Origin: Sphingomonas sp. Root241
GTDB lineage: Bacteria > Pseudomonadota > Alphaproteobacteria > Sphingomonadales > Sphingomonadaceae
Assembly: GCF_001428865.1 (NCBI RefSeq)
Contig: NZ_LMIV01000001.1
Coordinates: forward strand, 1,380,236-1,444,235
Length of the DNA: 64,000 nucleotides
Reading direction: 5' to 3'
In this document: positions 8,511-16,958 of the stretch, one piece after another
Numbering within the stretch: position 1 is the stretch's first letter
Layout: every line of letters starts with the position of its first letter
The notes under the pieces: model-generated
What the model was told of the DNA's origin: nothing
Database searches by the model: none
The model's input: only the letters and a program-made list of their open reading frames with translations
Made by a program: the position numbers and the translations under genes

Positions 8511-9521
8511 TCACCGCGCGACATGGAGCACTTCGTCGCCGGCCGAGACGCCGAGCACAGACGCGGCGGCGGGATCGATCGCCACGCCCTCGTCCGATGA
8601 CGTCACCTTGCCATAGCAGGCCTGAAAACTGGCCAGCCGGCCCGAGGCGAGCATTGCGGGTTCGCCGCCCGGTCCGACGCCGGTCACCCGCGCCACCTTC
8701 GCCTCGCGTACCGTGCGGACAAGGTCGGTACGCGCGGTCATGGTCGGGCCGCCGTCGAAGATGTCGATATAGTTCTCGAAGGCGAAGCCCTCGCTTTCGA
8801 GCATCCGCATCGCCGCACGGCCCGAGGGATGGGGCAGGCCGATCACCGAACGCGCGCTCTCCTGGAGCATCGCGGTGTAAATGGGATGCTTGGGCATCAG
8901 GTCGGCGATGAACTGGTTGCCATGGGTGGCGTTGAATTCGTCGGCCTGTTGGAAGTTCATCCCGAAGAAGCGCCCGGCGACGCCGTCCCAGAAGGGCGAG
9001 CCGCCTGCCTCGTCGATCACGCCGCGCAATTCGGCCAGCACCCGCTCGGCGAAGCGCGCGCGGTGCCGGGCGATGAACAGATAGCGGCTGCGCGCGAGCA
9101 GCATGCCGAGCCCGCCGGCGCGCTCGCCAGGATGCAGGAACAGCCCGCCGACTTCGCTCGAACCCTCAAGATCGTTGACCAAGCTCAGGATTTCGGCGCG
9201 AAAAGTCCGGTTGAGCTCCTGGCTGTGCTTGGTCACCGTGCCCATGCGATAGCTGTAGAAGGGCCAGTGCTGGCCGACATGGGTGAAGATCTGGCAGGTG
9301 CCGCGAACCTCCCCGGTGTCGACATTTTCGAGCACCAGCACGAAGAGGTCGTCGAACAGCCCGTCCTCGTCACGCGCAAAGGCGGCGTGGCTGCGGACCA
9401 GCTTGGCGCGGAGCGCGTCCTTTTCGGGCGGCAAATTGGTAAAGCCGCCGCCGGTCAATTTGGCCATCTCGTAGAGCGGCTGGAGATCTTCGTCGCGCGC
9501 GGCGCGGATGCGGAAGGTCAT
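8511..9521 (-). CDS. astA: Arginine N-succinyltransferase
   Basis: AstA transfers succinyl from succinyl-CoA to the alpha-amine of arginine, the first step of the AST pathway. The 336-residue protein starts MTFRIRAARDEDLQPLYEMA and contains GGGFTNLPP, SSEVGGLFLHPGERAGGLGM (GNAT-like acetyl-CoA-binding part) and FWDGVAGRFFGMNF, all typical of AstA. The ATG at 9521 overlaps the stop of the M20 hydrolase gene as ATGA; the open frame continues upstream without homology. The stop overlaps the astB GTG/ATG region. The genes for AstC and AstD are not in this window. Confidence 0.95.
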   Translation of the reverse strand: MTFRIRAARDEDLQPLYEMAKLTGGGFTNLPPEKDALRAKLVRSHAAFARDEDGLFDDLFVLVLENVDTGEVRGTCQIFTHVGQHWPFYSYRMGTVTKHSQELNRTFRAEILSLVNDLEGSSEVGGLFLHPGERAGGLGMLLARSRYLFIARHRARFAERVLAELRGVIDEAGGSPFWDGVAGRFFGMNFQQADEFNATHGNQFIADLMPKHPIYTAMLQESARSVIGLPHPSGRAAMRMLESEGFAFENYIDIFDGGPTMTARTDLVRTVREAKVARVTGVGPGGEPAMLASGRLASFQACYGKVTSSDEGVAIDPAAASVLGVSAGDEVLHVAR

Positions 9522-10726
9522 GCGAACGCTCCATTGGCGATGCGCAGGATGGTGACGGCCGACAATGCGGCGCGTTCGGGCAGACTTTCGGGGATCAGAA
9601 ATTCCTCCGCTGAATGAATAGAACCCCCGCGTGCGCCCATCGTGTCGACTACGGGGACGCCGCAGGCGGCGATGTTGTTGCCGTCGCAGACGCCGCCGGT
9701 GTCCTTCCACGCGACGGGAATGCCGAGATCGGAACCCGCGTCGCGAACCAGGCCGAACAGGCGTTCGGCGCCCGGATCGATCGGCTTGGGCGGGCGATTG
9801 AAGCTGCCATGGACCTCGACCCGGACGTCGTGCGACGCCATGACGTCACTCGCCGCTTTCTCGAGCGCGGCCTTGGCGATGGCGATGCTCCATTCGTCGC
9901 GCGGGCGGAAATTGACCCGCAGGATCGCGAGATCGGGGACGACGTTGTTGGGCCCGCCGCCGTCGATCCGCGCCGGATTGACCGCGAGCCCGGCGGTCTT
10001 GGTTTCGGCCAGCCGCACCGCCAGCGCCGCCGCGGCGACCAGCGCGTTGCGGCCCTCCTCGGGATTGCGCCCGGCATGCGCGCTGCGGCCATGGACGACG
10101 AGCGAGAAATTGCCGGTGCCGCCGCGCGCTCCCGCGAGCGTGCCGTCGGGAAGGGCGGGCTCGTAGGTCAAAGCCGCGACCTTGCCGCGCGCCGCGCCCT
10201 CGATCAGCGCACGCGAGGAGAAGGAGCCGGTCTCTTCGTCCGAATTGATCAGCACTTCATAGCCGAGCTGCGCAGCTACCGGGCTCGCCTCGACGGCTTC
10301 GAGCGCTGCCAGCATCAGCGCCAGCCCACCCTTCATGTCCGCGGCACCGGGCGCATTGAAGCGGCCGTCGTCGAGCCAGCGACCGGTCTGGAAGGGATGA
10401 TCGGCGCCGAACACCGTGTCCATGTGTCCGGTCAGCAGCATCTGGACCGGCGCATCAGGGCGCACCGCCAGATGGAGGTGGCGGCCATGCCCGATCGACT
10501 CGACCCGACCGTCCGACGTCACGCTCTCCGCCGGTGCGGGATCGACCAAGGCGAGATGGCCGGGAAGCGCCGAGAAATTGTCGGCGAGCGCTTCGGCGAT
10601 CGTCGCCAGCCCGGCCAGGTTGCGCGTGCCGCTGTTGATCGCCGTCCAGGCTTCGGTCCGCGCGAGCATCGGCGCCTGCGCCACATGCTCGACCGCCGCC
10701 TGCTCGATGCTGGAAAGCCCGCTCAT
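9518..10726 (-). CDS. M20 family metallohydrolase of the ast operon
   Basis: A 402-residue zinc peptidase-like hydrolase of the M20 (carboxypeptidase G2/DapE) family. Visible metal and catalytic motifs are LLTGHMDTVF (His and the catalytic Asp), GAADMKGG (bridging Asp), NSDEETGSFSS (catalytic Glu-Glu) and the dimerisation part HGRSAHAGRNPEEGRNA. It overlaps astA by 4 bp, so it very likely acts in arginine catabolism. The last AST step, hydrolysis of N-succinylglutamate by AstE, is chemically the kind of reaction M20 enzymes catalyse, and no astE is seen here. The ATG at 10726 is chosen because the upstream frame runs into a palindromic repeat. Confidence 0.82.
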   Translation of the reverse strand: MSGLSSIEQAAVEHVAQAPMLARTEAWTAINSGTRNLAGLATIAEALADNFSALPGHLALVDPAPAESVTSDGRVESIGHGRHLHLAVRPDAPVQMLLTGHMDTVFGADHPFQTGRWLDDGRFNAPGAADMKGGLALMLAALEAVEASPVAAQLGYEVLINSDEETGSFSSRALIEGAARGKVAALTYEPALPDGTLAGARGGTGNFSLVVHGRSAHAGRNPEEGRNALVAAAALAVRLAETKTAGLAVNPARIDGGGPNNVVPDLAILRVNFRPRDEWSIAIAKAALEKAASDVMASHDVRVEVHGSFNRPPKPIDPGAERLFGLVRDAGSDLGIPVAWKDTGGVCDGNNIAACGVPVVDTMGARGGSIHSAEEFLIPESLPERAALSAVTILRIANGAFA

Positions 10727-10807
10727 CCCCGGCTCGTAGCGCGAAATATTATTGCCGTCATCCCGGGCGAACGTTGGAGCCTTATGCAGGCCGGGCATGG
10801 ATAACTC

Positions 10808-10887
10808 GTCATCCCGGCGAAAGCCGGGATCTCAGGCAAAGGCGCAGGGAAGGAGCCGCAAGAGATCCCGGCGTTCGCCGGGACGAC
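10808..10887. repeat. REPIN-like palindromic element, family A
   Basis: Two hairpin-forming ends, GTCATCCCGGCGAAAGCCGG and its approximate reverse complement (ending GGCGTTCGCCGGGACGAC), flank a variable core. The element lies between the DUF481 gene end and the M20 gene start. A degenerate half copy is at about 10758-10777. Confidence 0.85.
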
Positions 10888-10898
10888 GGTTGTGGGTC

Positions 10899-11792
10899 TC
10901 AAAAATCTACGACGAGTGCCGCGCGGCTGGTGGTGTCGGTGGTCTGGCGTCCGATCGGCGGCGTGCTTTCATATTGCAGCGTGTACGAAAACTGCGCCGA
11001 AAACGGCCCGAACAGCTTCGCCAGCAGCGCCGAGCGGCTCGATACCGTGCTGTTGGCGTCCTGCAGATAGGCCGAGGCATTCTGCGTCACCGAGATGCTC
11101 GGCGACAGCTTCAGGCCAAAATCCATGCTGCCGCGCGCCGCGAGGTTGCTCTCGGTCTTGTCGTCGATGAAGCGCGTGAGGCGGTATGCCGGCCCGAGTT
11201 CGAGGTCGAGCTTGACCGCCGGCGACTTGATCGCGCTATAGCCCGCGCCGGTCGATACCGAGATGCGATCGTAGAAGCCCGAGAAGCGATCGCTCTCATA
11301 TTGCGCGGCGCCGTACATGTAGGCGCGATCGTCGAACTTCCAGTTGGGCTCGTAGGCCGCCAGATAACGCTCGCGCGTGACGAGGCCGAGGCTCTCCTGG
11401 TAATCGGCCTGGAGCCGCAATTTGTGCCGCCATTCGAGCGCCTCGCGCTTCACTTCGATCGCGGCGGTGAGCCCGATATTCTCGGTATTGCCGGTGCTCA
11501 TATAGCCGCCCAGCTCGGCGCGGCCCTTCACCAGGTCGAAGAAATCGGCCTCGCGAATTTTCCGGTTGGCCTGAGCGAGGCGCTCGTTGCGCCAGTCGGT
11601 CGCGGTCTTGACCACGAGGTCGGCGCTGGCCGGATCGGCGTTCCTGGCATATTTGACGATCACCGCGACGTCGCCCTCGCTACCCGATTGCATCGCGGCA
11701 TCGAGCATCGATTTGATCGTCGGCGGAATCACGGGATCTTCGGCTGCGGTGTTGGCCAGCAGCAGCGGCAGGGCAAGGAGCAGGGCGCGCAT
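10899..11792 (-). CDS. DUF481 family outer-membrane protein
   Basis: A 297-residue protein with a signal peptide (MRALLLALPLLLANTAAEDP). From about residue 90 on it shows alternating polar/hydrophobic strands with aromatic ends, for example ELGGYMSTGNTENIGLTAAI, LRLQADYQESLG and a C-terminal AALVVDF ending in Phe, as in outer-membrane beta-barrels. The GYMSTGNTEN segment is characteristic of DUF481 (YdiY-like) proteins. The function of the family is not established. It lies 59 bp downstream of rppH on the same strand. Confidence 0.8.
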   Translation of the reverse strand: MRALLLALPLLLANTAAEDPVIPPTIKSMLDAAMQSGSEGDVAVIVKYARNADPASADLVVKTATDWRNERLAQANRKIREADFFDLVKGRAELGGYMSTGNTENIGLTAAIEVKREALEWRHKLRLQADYQESLGLVTRERYLAAYEPNWKFDDRAYMYGAAQYESDRFSGFYDRISVSTGAGYSAIKSPAVKLDLELGPAYRLTRFIDDKTESNLAARGSMDFGLKLSPSISVTQNASAYLQDANSTVSSRSALLAKLFGPFSAQFSYTLQYESTPPIGRQTTDTTSRAALVVDF

Positions 11793-11851
11793 TCGCGTCC
11801 CCTAGTCAGATTAATAGGGCATCAAAAGGGCAGCACGCGACGGACCGATCG

Positions 11852-12346
11852 TTACGCCCGACGAACCGTTTCGAGCTGTTCCGCAAAAATGTCGAGGAGC
11901 TGGCGATAAAGCTCTCGTTTGAAAGGGACGATGATGTCGGGCAGTTCGGCGGGCTCGGCCCAGCGCCAGGCGCGGAACTCGGGTTCGGCAGTGGCGATGT
12001 TGACGTGGCGGTCCTCGCCGGTGAAGCGGAACAGGAACCAGCGCTGGCGCTGGCCGCGCCATTTGCCCTTCCAGACCTTGGCGACCAGATCCTCGGGCAG
12101 ATCGTAGATGAGTTCCTCCGGCGCAGTCGCGACCAGTTCGGCATGCTCGCGCGCGACGCCGGTTTCTTCCCAGAGCTCGCGCCAGGCAGCTTCGAGCGGA
12201 TCCTCGCCCGGATCGATCCCGCCCTGGGGCATCTGCCAAGCCTCGATCACCGAATCGAGCCGCTGCCCGACGAACACGCGGCCGTCGCGATTGACCAGCA
12301 TCACGCCGGCGCAGGGACGATAGGGAAGGGAGGCGATATCGGTCAT
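11852..12346 (-). CDS. rppH: RNA pyrophosphohydrolase
   Basis: A 164-residue Nudix hydrolase that removes pyrophosphate from the 5' triphosphate end of RNA and so starts mRNA decay. The start LPYRPCAGVMLVNRDGRVFVG and the segment AWQMPQGGIDPGEDPLEAAW are typical of alphaproteobacterial RppH. The Nudix box spans about residues 42-64 (GGID..., REL, EETG). The ATG at 12346 is used; the frame continues upstream through a palindrome and has no homology there. It is divergent from the kor operon. Confidence 0.9.
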   Translation of the reverse strand: MTDIASLPYRPCAGVMLVNRDGRVFVGQRLDSVIEAWQMPQGGIDPGEDPLEAAWRELWEETGVAREHAELVATAPEELIYDLPEDLVAKVWKGKWRGQRQRWFLFRFTGEDRHVNIATAEPEFRAWRWAEPAELPDIIVPFKRELYRQLLDIFAEQLETVRRA

Positions 12347-12365
12347 GGCGACCCCATACACATTC

Positions 12366-12386
12366 CCCTCCCTGCAAGGGAGAGGG
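12366..12386. repeat. Single hairpin of palindrome family B
   Basis: CCCCTCCCTGCAAGGGAGAGG forms a near-perfect hairpin in the 197-bp divergent spacer between rppH and korA. It resembles half of the paired family B elements found elsewhere in the window. Confidence 0.6.
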
Positions 12387-12543
12387 TTGCGGTGGGTGCC
12401 GGGCGAGGGGTCCGATTCCCGCCTCGGGACGACAGCGCAAAGCAACCGTTGCAGCCCTCGCGGCATTTTCTACCTTGGGAGTAGCGCGTGTGAGGCGTAG
12501 AGCACTCGCAACGATAGACAAACCGCAGGAATAAAGACCGGCC

Positions 12544-14484
12544 ATGGCCACCGCTGCCCACCAGCTGACGCCCGAGGCGTCGGCCAATCCCGCACCCGAA
12601 GCGATCGTCGTCCGCTTTGCCGGCGATTCCGGCGACGGCATGCAGCTGACCGGAGGCCAGTTCACGCTGGCCACCGCGCTGGCGGGCAACGATCTCGCCA
12701 CGTTCCCCGACTTTCCCGCCGAGATCCGTGCGCCGCAGGGCACGTTGTTCGGCGTCTCGGCCTTCCAGATCAATTTCGGCTCGACCGAAATCGACACCGC
12801 CGGCGACCAGCCCGACGTGCTGATCGCGATGAACCCGGCGGCGCTGAAGACCAATGTCGACGCGCTCAAGCCCGGCGGGCTGATCATCGCGGACGAAGGC
12901 GAATTCGGCCAGCGCAACCTCGACAAGGCCAAATATGCCGCCAATCCGCTCGAGGATGACAGTCTCGGCAAATGGCAATTGCTCAAGCTCGACATCTCGC
13001 AGCTGACCCTCGATGCCGTGAAGCCGTTCGGGCTGGGCAACAAGGAGGCGCTGCGCTGCAAGAACATGTGGACATTGGGGCTGGCGCTCTGGATGTTCGA
13101 CCGCGACCGCCAGCCGATCATCGACTGGCTCAAGGCCAAGTTCGCCAAGGCACCCGAGCTGGCCGAGGCCAATATCGCCGCATTGAACGCGGGCCATGCC
13201 TATGGCGAGACCGCCGAGCTGGGCGCGATGGGCATTTCGCAGCGCCATGTCGCGGCGGCGCCGTCCGAGCCCGGGCTGTACCGCACGATCACCGGTGCCG
13301 AGGCGATCTCACTCGGCCTCGTCGCGGGCGCGCAACTCGCCGAGCTGCCGATGTTCTTCGGCGGCTATCCGATCACGCCCGCCTCGGCGATCCTCCACCA
13401 TCTCGCGCGCTTCAAGGAATATGGCGTCACCACCTTCCAGGCCGAGGACGAGATCGCCGCGATCGCCTCGGCACTGGGGGCCAGCTATGCCGGCTCGCTC
13501 GGCGTGACGTCATCCTCGGGGCCCGGCATCGCGCTCAAGGGCGAGGCGATGGGCCTCGCGATCATGACCGAGCTGCCTTTGGTGATCGTCAATTCACAGC
13601 GCGGCGGGCCCTCGACCGGGCTTCCCACCAAGACCGAGCAGTCGGATCTCTACCAGGCGGTCTATGGCCGCAATGGCGACTCGCCGATGCCGGTGCTCGC
13701 CGCGCGCTCGGCCGCCGATTGCTTCGACGTCGCGATCGAGGCGGTGCGCATCGCCACCCAGTACATGACTCCCGTAATGCTGCTCACCGACGGCTATATC
13801 GCCAATGCCGCCGAGCCGTGGAAAGTGCCCGACATGAGCGGCTACGCGCCGTTCCCGGTGACCTTCCACACCGAGCTGCCGGCCGAGGGCGAGAAGTTCC
13901 TGCCCTATGCGCGCGACGAGAAGCTCAAGCGCCCTTGGGTAAAGCCGGGCACGCCGGGCCTGCTCCACCGCATCGGCGGGATCGAGAAGGCGCTGGGCAC
14001 CGGCAACATCGATTATTCGCCGGGCAACCACCAGGCGATGACCGACATCCGCCGCGACAAGGTGCTCGGCATCGACATCCCCGATCAGATCGTCGAGCAG
14101 GGGCAGGCGGGCGGCAAGCTCGTCGTGGTCGGCTGGGGCTCGACCTATGGCCCGATCGCCACCGCGGTCCGCCGCGCCCGCGCCAAGGGACTCGACGTCA
14201 GCCATGTCCATCTCCGCCATATCTGGCCGATGCCGAAGAATCTTGGCGATCTGCTGAAGAGTTACGAGCACATCCTCGTGCCGGAAATGAACACCGGCCA
14301 GCTCAAGACCGTGCTGCGCGACCAGTATCTCGTCAACGCCGTGCCGCTCAACAAGGTGTCGGGCCAGCCCTTCACCATCGCCGAGATCGAAGCCGCGATC
14401 GTCCGCCACCTCGGCAGCGACCGCCCCGAGGAGCTCGGCCCCGACGACACCCAGCTGCCCAGCCCGGAGGCTGTGAATCCATGA
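12544..14484 (+). CDS. korA: 2-oxoglutarate:ferredoxin oxidoreductase, alpha subunit (fused gamma-alpha)
   Basis: A 646-residue subunit of a 2-oxoacid:acceptor oxidoreductase, which oxidatively decarboxylates a 2-oxoacid (probably 2-oxoglutarate) to the acyl-CoA and passes electrons to ferredoxin. The N-terminal 200 residues form the gamma domain (VVRFAGDSGDGMQLTGGQF). The remainder is the alpha domain, with GGYPITPASAILHHLARFKE and the TSSSGPGIALKGEAMGLA region. The ATG starts MATAAHQLTPEASANP. The stop overlaps the korB ATG by 4 bp. Assignment as 2-oxoglutarate-specific rather than pyruvate-specific follows the gamma-alpha plus beta layout without its own ferredoxin domain and is not certain. 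Confidence 0.88.
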   Translation: MATAAHQLTPEASANPAPEAIVVRFAGDSGDGMQLTGGQFTLATALAGNDLATFPDFPAEIRAPQGTLFGVSAFQINFGSTEIDTAGDQPDVLIAMNPAALKTNVDALKPGGLIIADEGEFGQRNLDKAKYAANPLEDDSLGKWQLLKLDISQLTLDAVKPFGLGNKEALRCKNMWTLGLALWMFDRDRQPIIDWLKAKFAKAPELAEANIAALNAGHAYGETAELGAMGISQRHVAAAPSEPGLYRTITGAEAISLGLVAGAQLAELPMFFGGYPITPASAILHHLARFKEYGVTTFQAEDEIAAIASALGASYAGSLGVTSSSGPGIALKGEAMGLAIMTELPLVIVNSQRGGPSTGLPTKTEQSDLYQAVYGRNGDSPMPVLAARSAADCFDVAIEAVRIATQYMTPVMLLTDGYIANAAEPWKVPDMSGYAPFPVTFHTELPAEGEKFLPYARDEKLKRPWVKPGTPGLLHRIGGIEKALGTGNIDYSPGNHQAMTDIRRDKVLGIDIPDQIVEQGQAGGKLVVVGWGSTYGPIATAVRRARAKGLDVSHVHLRHIWPMPKNLGDLLKSYEHILVPEMNTGQLKTVLRDQYLVNAVPLNKVSGQPFTIAEIEAAIVRHLGSDRPEELGPDDTQLPSPEAVNP

Positions 14485-15515
14485 ACGAACTGACCACCAT
14501 CCGCCCCAGCACGCCCAAGGACTGGGAAACCGACCAGGAGGTCCGCTGGTGCCCGGGCTGCGGCGACTATGCGATCCTCAAGGCGGTGCAGCGCACCATG
14601 CCCGAGATCGGCGCCACGCCCGAGAACACCGTGTTCGTCAGCGGCATCGGCTGCTCTTCGCGCTTTCCCTATTACATGGAGACCTATGGCTTCCACACCA
14701 TCCACGGCCGCGCGCCGGCGGTGGCGACGGGGGTCAAGCTCGCCAATCCCGATCTCGACGTGTGGATCATCACCGGCGACGGCGACGCGCTGTCGATCGG
14801 CGGCAACCATACGATGCATCTGCTCAGGCGGAATCTGAACTGCCAGATCCTGCTGTTCAACAACGAGATCTACGGCCTCACCAAGGGCCAATATTCGCCG
14901 ACCAGCCGCGAAGGCACACGTTCGCCCTCCACGCCGTTCGGCTCGGTTGATCACCCGGCCAAGCCCTGTGCCTTCGCGCTAGGCAGCGGCGCGCGGTTCG
15001 TCGCGCGCGGGATCGACGTGCACAAGAATCTGCCCTCGGTGCTGAAAGCCGCGCACGCGCATCAGGGCGCGGCGTTCATCGAGATATTCCAGAACTGCAT
15101 CGTCTATAACGATGACGTGTTCGAACCCTTCACGGCGAAGCCGAACGCCCAGCTCAACCAGATGTGGTGCGAGCACGGCAAGCCGCTGCTCTTCGCGGGC
15201 GGTGCCAAGGGGCTTTCGCTCGATGTGGAGCGGCTGACGCTCAAGGTCGTCGACGTGATCGACGGCGATTGGGAAGCTGCGGGCGTGATCGTCCACAACA
15301 CCGCCAATCGCGCGATCGCGCACATGCTGGTCGAGATGCCGTTCGGACCGTTCCCGATGGCCCTGGGCGTTCTCTACGACGATCCCGCCCCGACTTTCGA
15401 GAGCGCCGTGATCGCGCAGAACAAGGCAGCGAGCGAGGGCAAGAAGCCCGACCTGCAAAAGCTTGTCGCCAAGGGCCAGACTTGGCTGGTCGACAAGGCA
15501 CCGCACGCATTGTGA
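14481..15515 (+). CDS. korB: 2-oxoglutarate:ferredoxin oxidoreductase, beta subunit
   Basis: A 344-residue thiamine diphosphate-binding subunit. It shows RWCPGCGDYAIL with CxxC at residues 24 and 27 (ligands of the single [4Fe-4S] cluster), the further cysteine in SGIGCSSRFPYY, the ThDP-binding GDGDALSIGGNH and NNEIYGLTKGQYSPTS. Together with KorA it forms the complete enzyme. The ATG overlaps the korA stop (ATGA), so the pair is translationally coupled. A long open frame extending upstream inside korA is an artefact. A terminator lies 50 bp after the stop. Confidence 0.9.
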   Translation: MNELTTIRPSTPKDWETDQEVRWCPGCGDYAILKAVQRTMPEIGATPENTVFVSGIGCSSRFPYYMETYGFHTIHGRAPAVATGVKLANPDLDVWIITGDGDALSIGGNHTMHLLRRNLNCQILLFNNEIYGLTKGQYSPTSREGTRSPSTPFGSVDHPAKPCAFALGSGARFVARGIDVHKNLPSVLKAAHAHQGAAFIEIFQNCIVYNDDVFEPFTAKPNAQLNQMWCEHGKPLLFAGGAKGLSLDVERLTLKVVDVIDGDWEAAGVIVHNTANRAIAHMLVEMPFGPFPMALGVLYDDPAPTFESAVIAQNKAASEGKKPDLQKLVAKGQTWLVDKAPHAL

Positions 15516-15522
15516 TCCTTTT

Positions 15523-15661
15523 CCCCTCCCTCTTAGGGAGGGGCAAGGGGGTGGGTAAGAATAAGGTCGGGCTCGATGCCCGGCCTTTTCTTTATTCCCT
15601 GCAGCTCGATGGGCTCGCTAACGCTCGCACCCACCCCTAGCCCCTCCCTTACAGGGAGGGG
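15523..15661. repeat. Paired palindrome, family B, enclosing a terminator
   Basis: Left arm CCCCTCCCTCTTAGGGAGGG and right arm CCCCTCCCTTACAGGGAGGG are themselves hairpins. The adjoining GGGGGTGGGT and ACCCACCCC segments also pair, so the whole forms a long inverted repeat. It lies between korB and the cyclopropane synthase-like gene. Confidence 0.8.
15565..15593 (+). terminator. Rho-independent terminator of the kor operon
   Basis: An 8-bp stem, GGTCGGGC (15565-15572) with GCCCGGCC (15578-15585), encloses the loop TCGAT and is followed by TTTTCTTT. It sits inside the family B repeat, 50 bp after the korB stop. Confidence 0.85.
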
Positions 15662-15719
15662 AGCAGGTTTCGCTCAAACACTCTTGCCCGCACCGTCGCC
15701 GCGTGCATGTAGGGGCGTG

Positions 15720-16958
15720 ATGAACGCGCCGACGCGAAGACAGGGTCGCAGACAGGAAACGGGACGCGGCGGCGGACCGTTGGGATTGCTCGCGCCCGTC
15801 TTCCATCGCCAGCTCGACCGGCTCGACCATGGGATCGCCGAGGGCAGCCTCGAATTGCTCCTCCCCAATGGCCGCGCGCGGCTGCTCGGCGGACGGGCGG
15901 AGGGGCCCGCCGCGGTCGTCGACCTGCGCAGCTGGCGCGCGCTGCTGCGGCTCGCGTTGAGCGGGTCGATCGGCTGGTACGAGGCGTGGGCGGCGGGGGA
16001 GTGGGCTAGCCCCGATCCGGTGCAGCTCTTCGCCTTGTTCAGCCGCAACCGTGCCGGACTGGCGCAGCCGGCGCGAGCGACCGGGCCGTGGCGGCTCGCC
16101 AAGCGGCTCTGGCACTGGCTGCGGCGCAATCACCGCGGCGGATCGCGCCGGAACATCCAGTTCCATTACGATCTGGGCAACGATTTCTACCGCCCCTGGC
16201 TCGACGCTGGGATGACCTATTCGAGCGCCCTGTTCACCACCCCCCGCAGCACGCTCGATCAGGCACAGCACGCCAAGCTCGAAGCGATGCTCGATCGCAC
16301 CGCCACCGCGCCCGGCGACGCGATCCTCGAGATCGGCTGCGGCTGGGGCTCGTTCGTCGAACTGGCGGTGAAAGCGGGGCGGCGCGTGCACGGCATCACG
16401 CTGTCGACCGAGCAAAGGGCCTGGGCCGAGGCGCGCACGGCTGGGCTGGAGGGCGCCAGCTTTGCGCTCACCGATTATCGTGACGTCAGCGGCTATTACG
16501 ACGCGGTGGTCAGCATCGAGATGGCCGAGGCGGTGGGCCGCCAATATTGGCCCGCTTATCTCGCGACGATCGCGCGGGCATTGAAGCCTGGTGGCCGGGC
16601 CGCGCTCCAGGTGATCATCTTCGACGACGCCTTGTTCGAGGGTTATGCCAGCAATGTCGACTTCATCCAGCGCTACATTTTCCCCGGCGGATTGCTGATC
16701 CGGACAAGCGAATTCCGGCGTCTTGCCGCCACCAACGGCATGGATTGGCGCGATGAAGCGCACTTCGGGCTCGATTATGCCGAGACGCTCAAGCGCTGGC
16801 GCGAGAATTTCGATGCGGCCGCGAGCGCCGGGCTGCTGCCCGCGCAATTCGATGCGCGCTTCGTCGCCTTGTGGCGCTATTATCTCAAATATTGCGAAGG
16901 CGGGTTTCGCGGCGGCGGCATCGACGTGGTCCAGGTCACGCTGGTCAAGGAGGGGTGA
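15720..16958 (+). CDS. Cyclopropane-fatty-acyl-phospholipid synthase family protein
   Basis: A 412-residue SAM-dependent methyltransferase of the CFA synthase family, which adds a methylene group across a double bond of membrane lipid acyl chains. Visible motifs are RNIQFHYDLGNDFYRPWLD, YSSALF, the SAM-binding ILEIGCGWGSF near residues 202-212, VVSIEMAEAVG and YIFPGGLL. The ATG at 15720 follows AGGGG; the longer frame upstream runs through the repeat. The stop overlaps the next gene (TGATG). True CFA synthase versus a related enzyme acting on another unsaturated lipid cannot be decided here. Confidence 0.85.
   Translation: MNAPTRRQGRRQETGRGGGPLGLLAPVFHRQLDRLDHGIAEGSLELLLPNGRARLLGGRAEGPAAVVDLRSWRALLRLALSGSIGWYEAWAAGEWASPDPVQLFALFSRNRAGLAQPARATGPWRLAKRLWHWLRRNHRGGSRRNIQFHYDLGNDFYRPWLDAGMTYSSALFTTPRSTLDQAQHAKLEAMLDRTATAPGDAILEIGCGWGSFVELAVKAGRRVHGITLSTEQRAWAEARTAGLEGASFALTDYRDVSGYYDAVVSIEMAEAVGRQYWPAYLATIARALKPGGRAALQVIIFDDALFEGYASNVDFIQRYIFPGGLLIRTSEFRRLAATNGMDWRDEAHFGLDYAETLKRWRENFDAAASAGLLPAQFDARFVALWRYYLKYCEGGFRGGGIDVVQVTLVKEG

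Noticed and set aside
12972..14480. Possible N-terminal extension of KorB of about 500 residues
   Set aside because: It overlaps korA in another frame and has no homology; the ATG at 14481 gives the normal KorB start.
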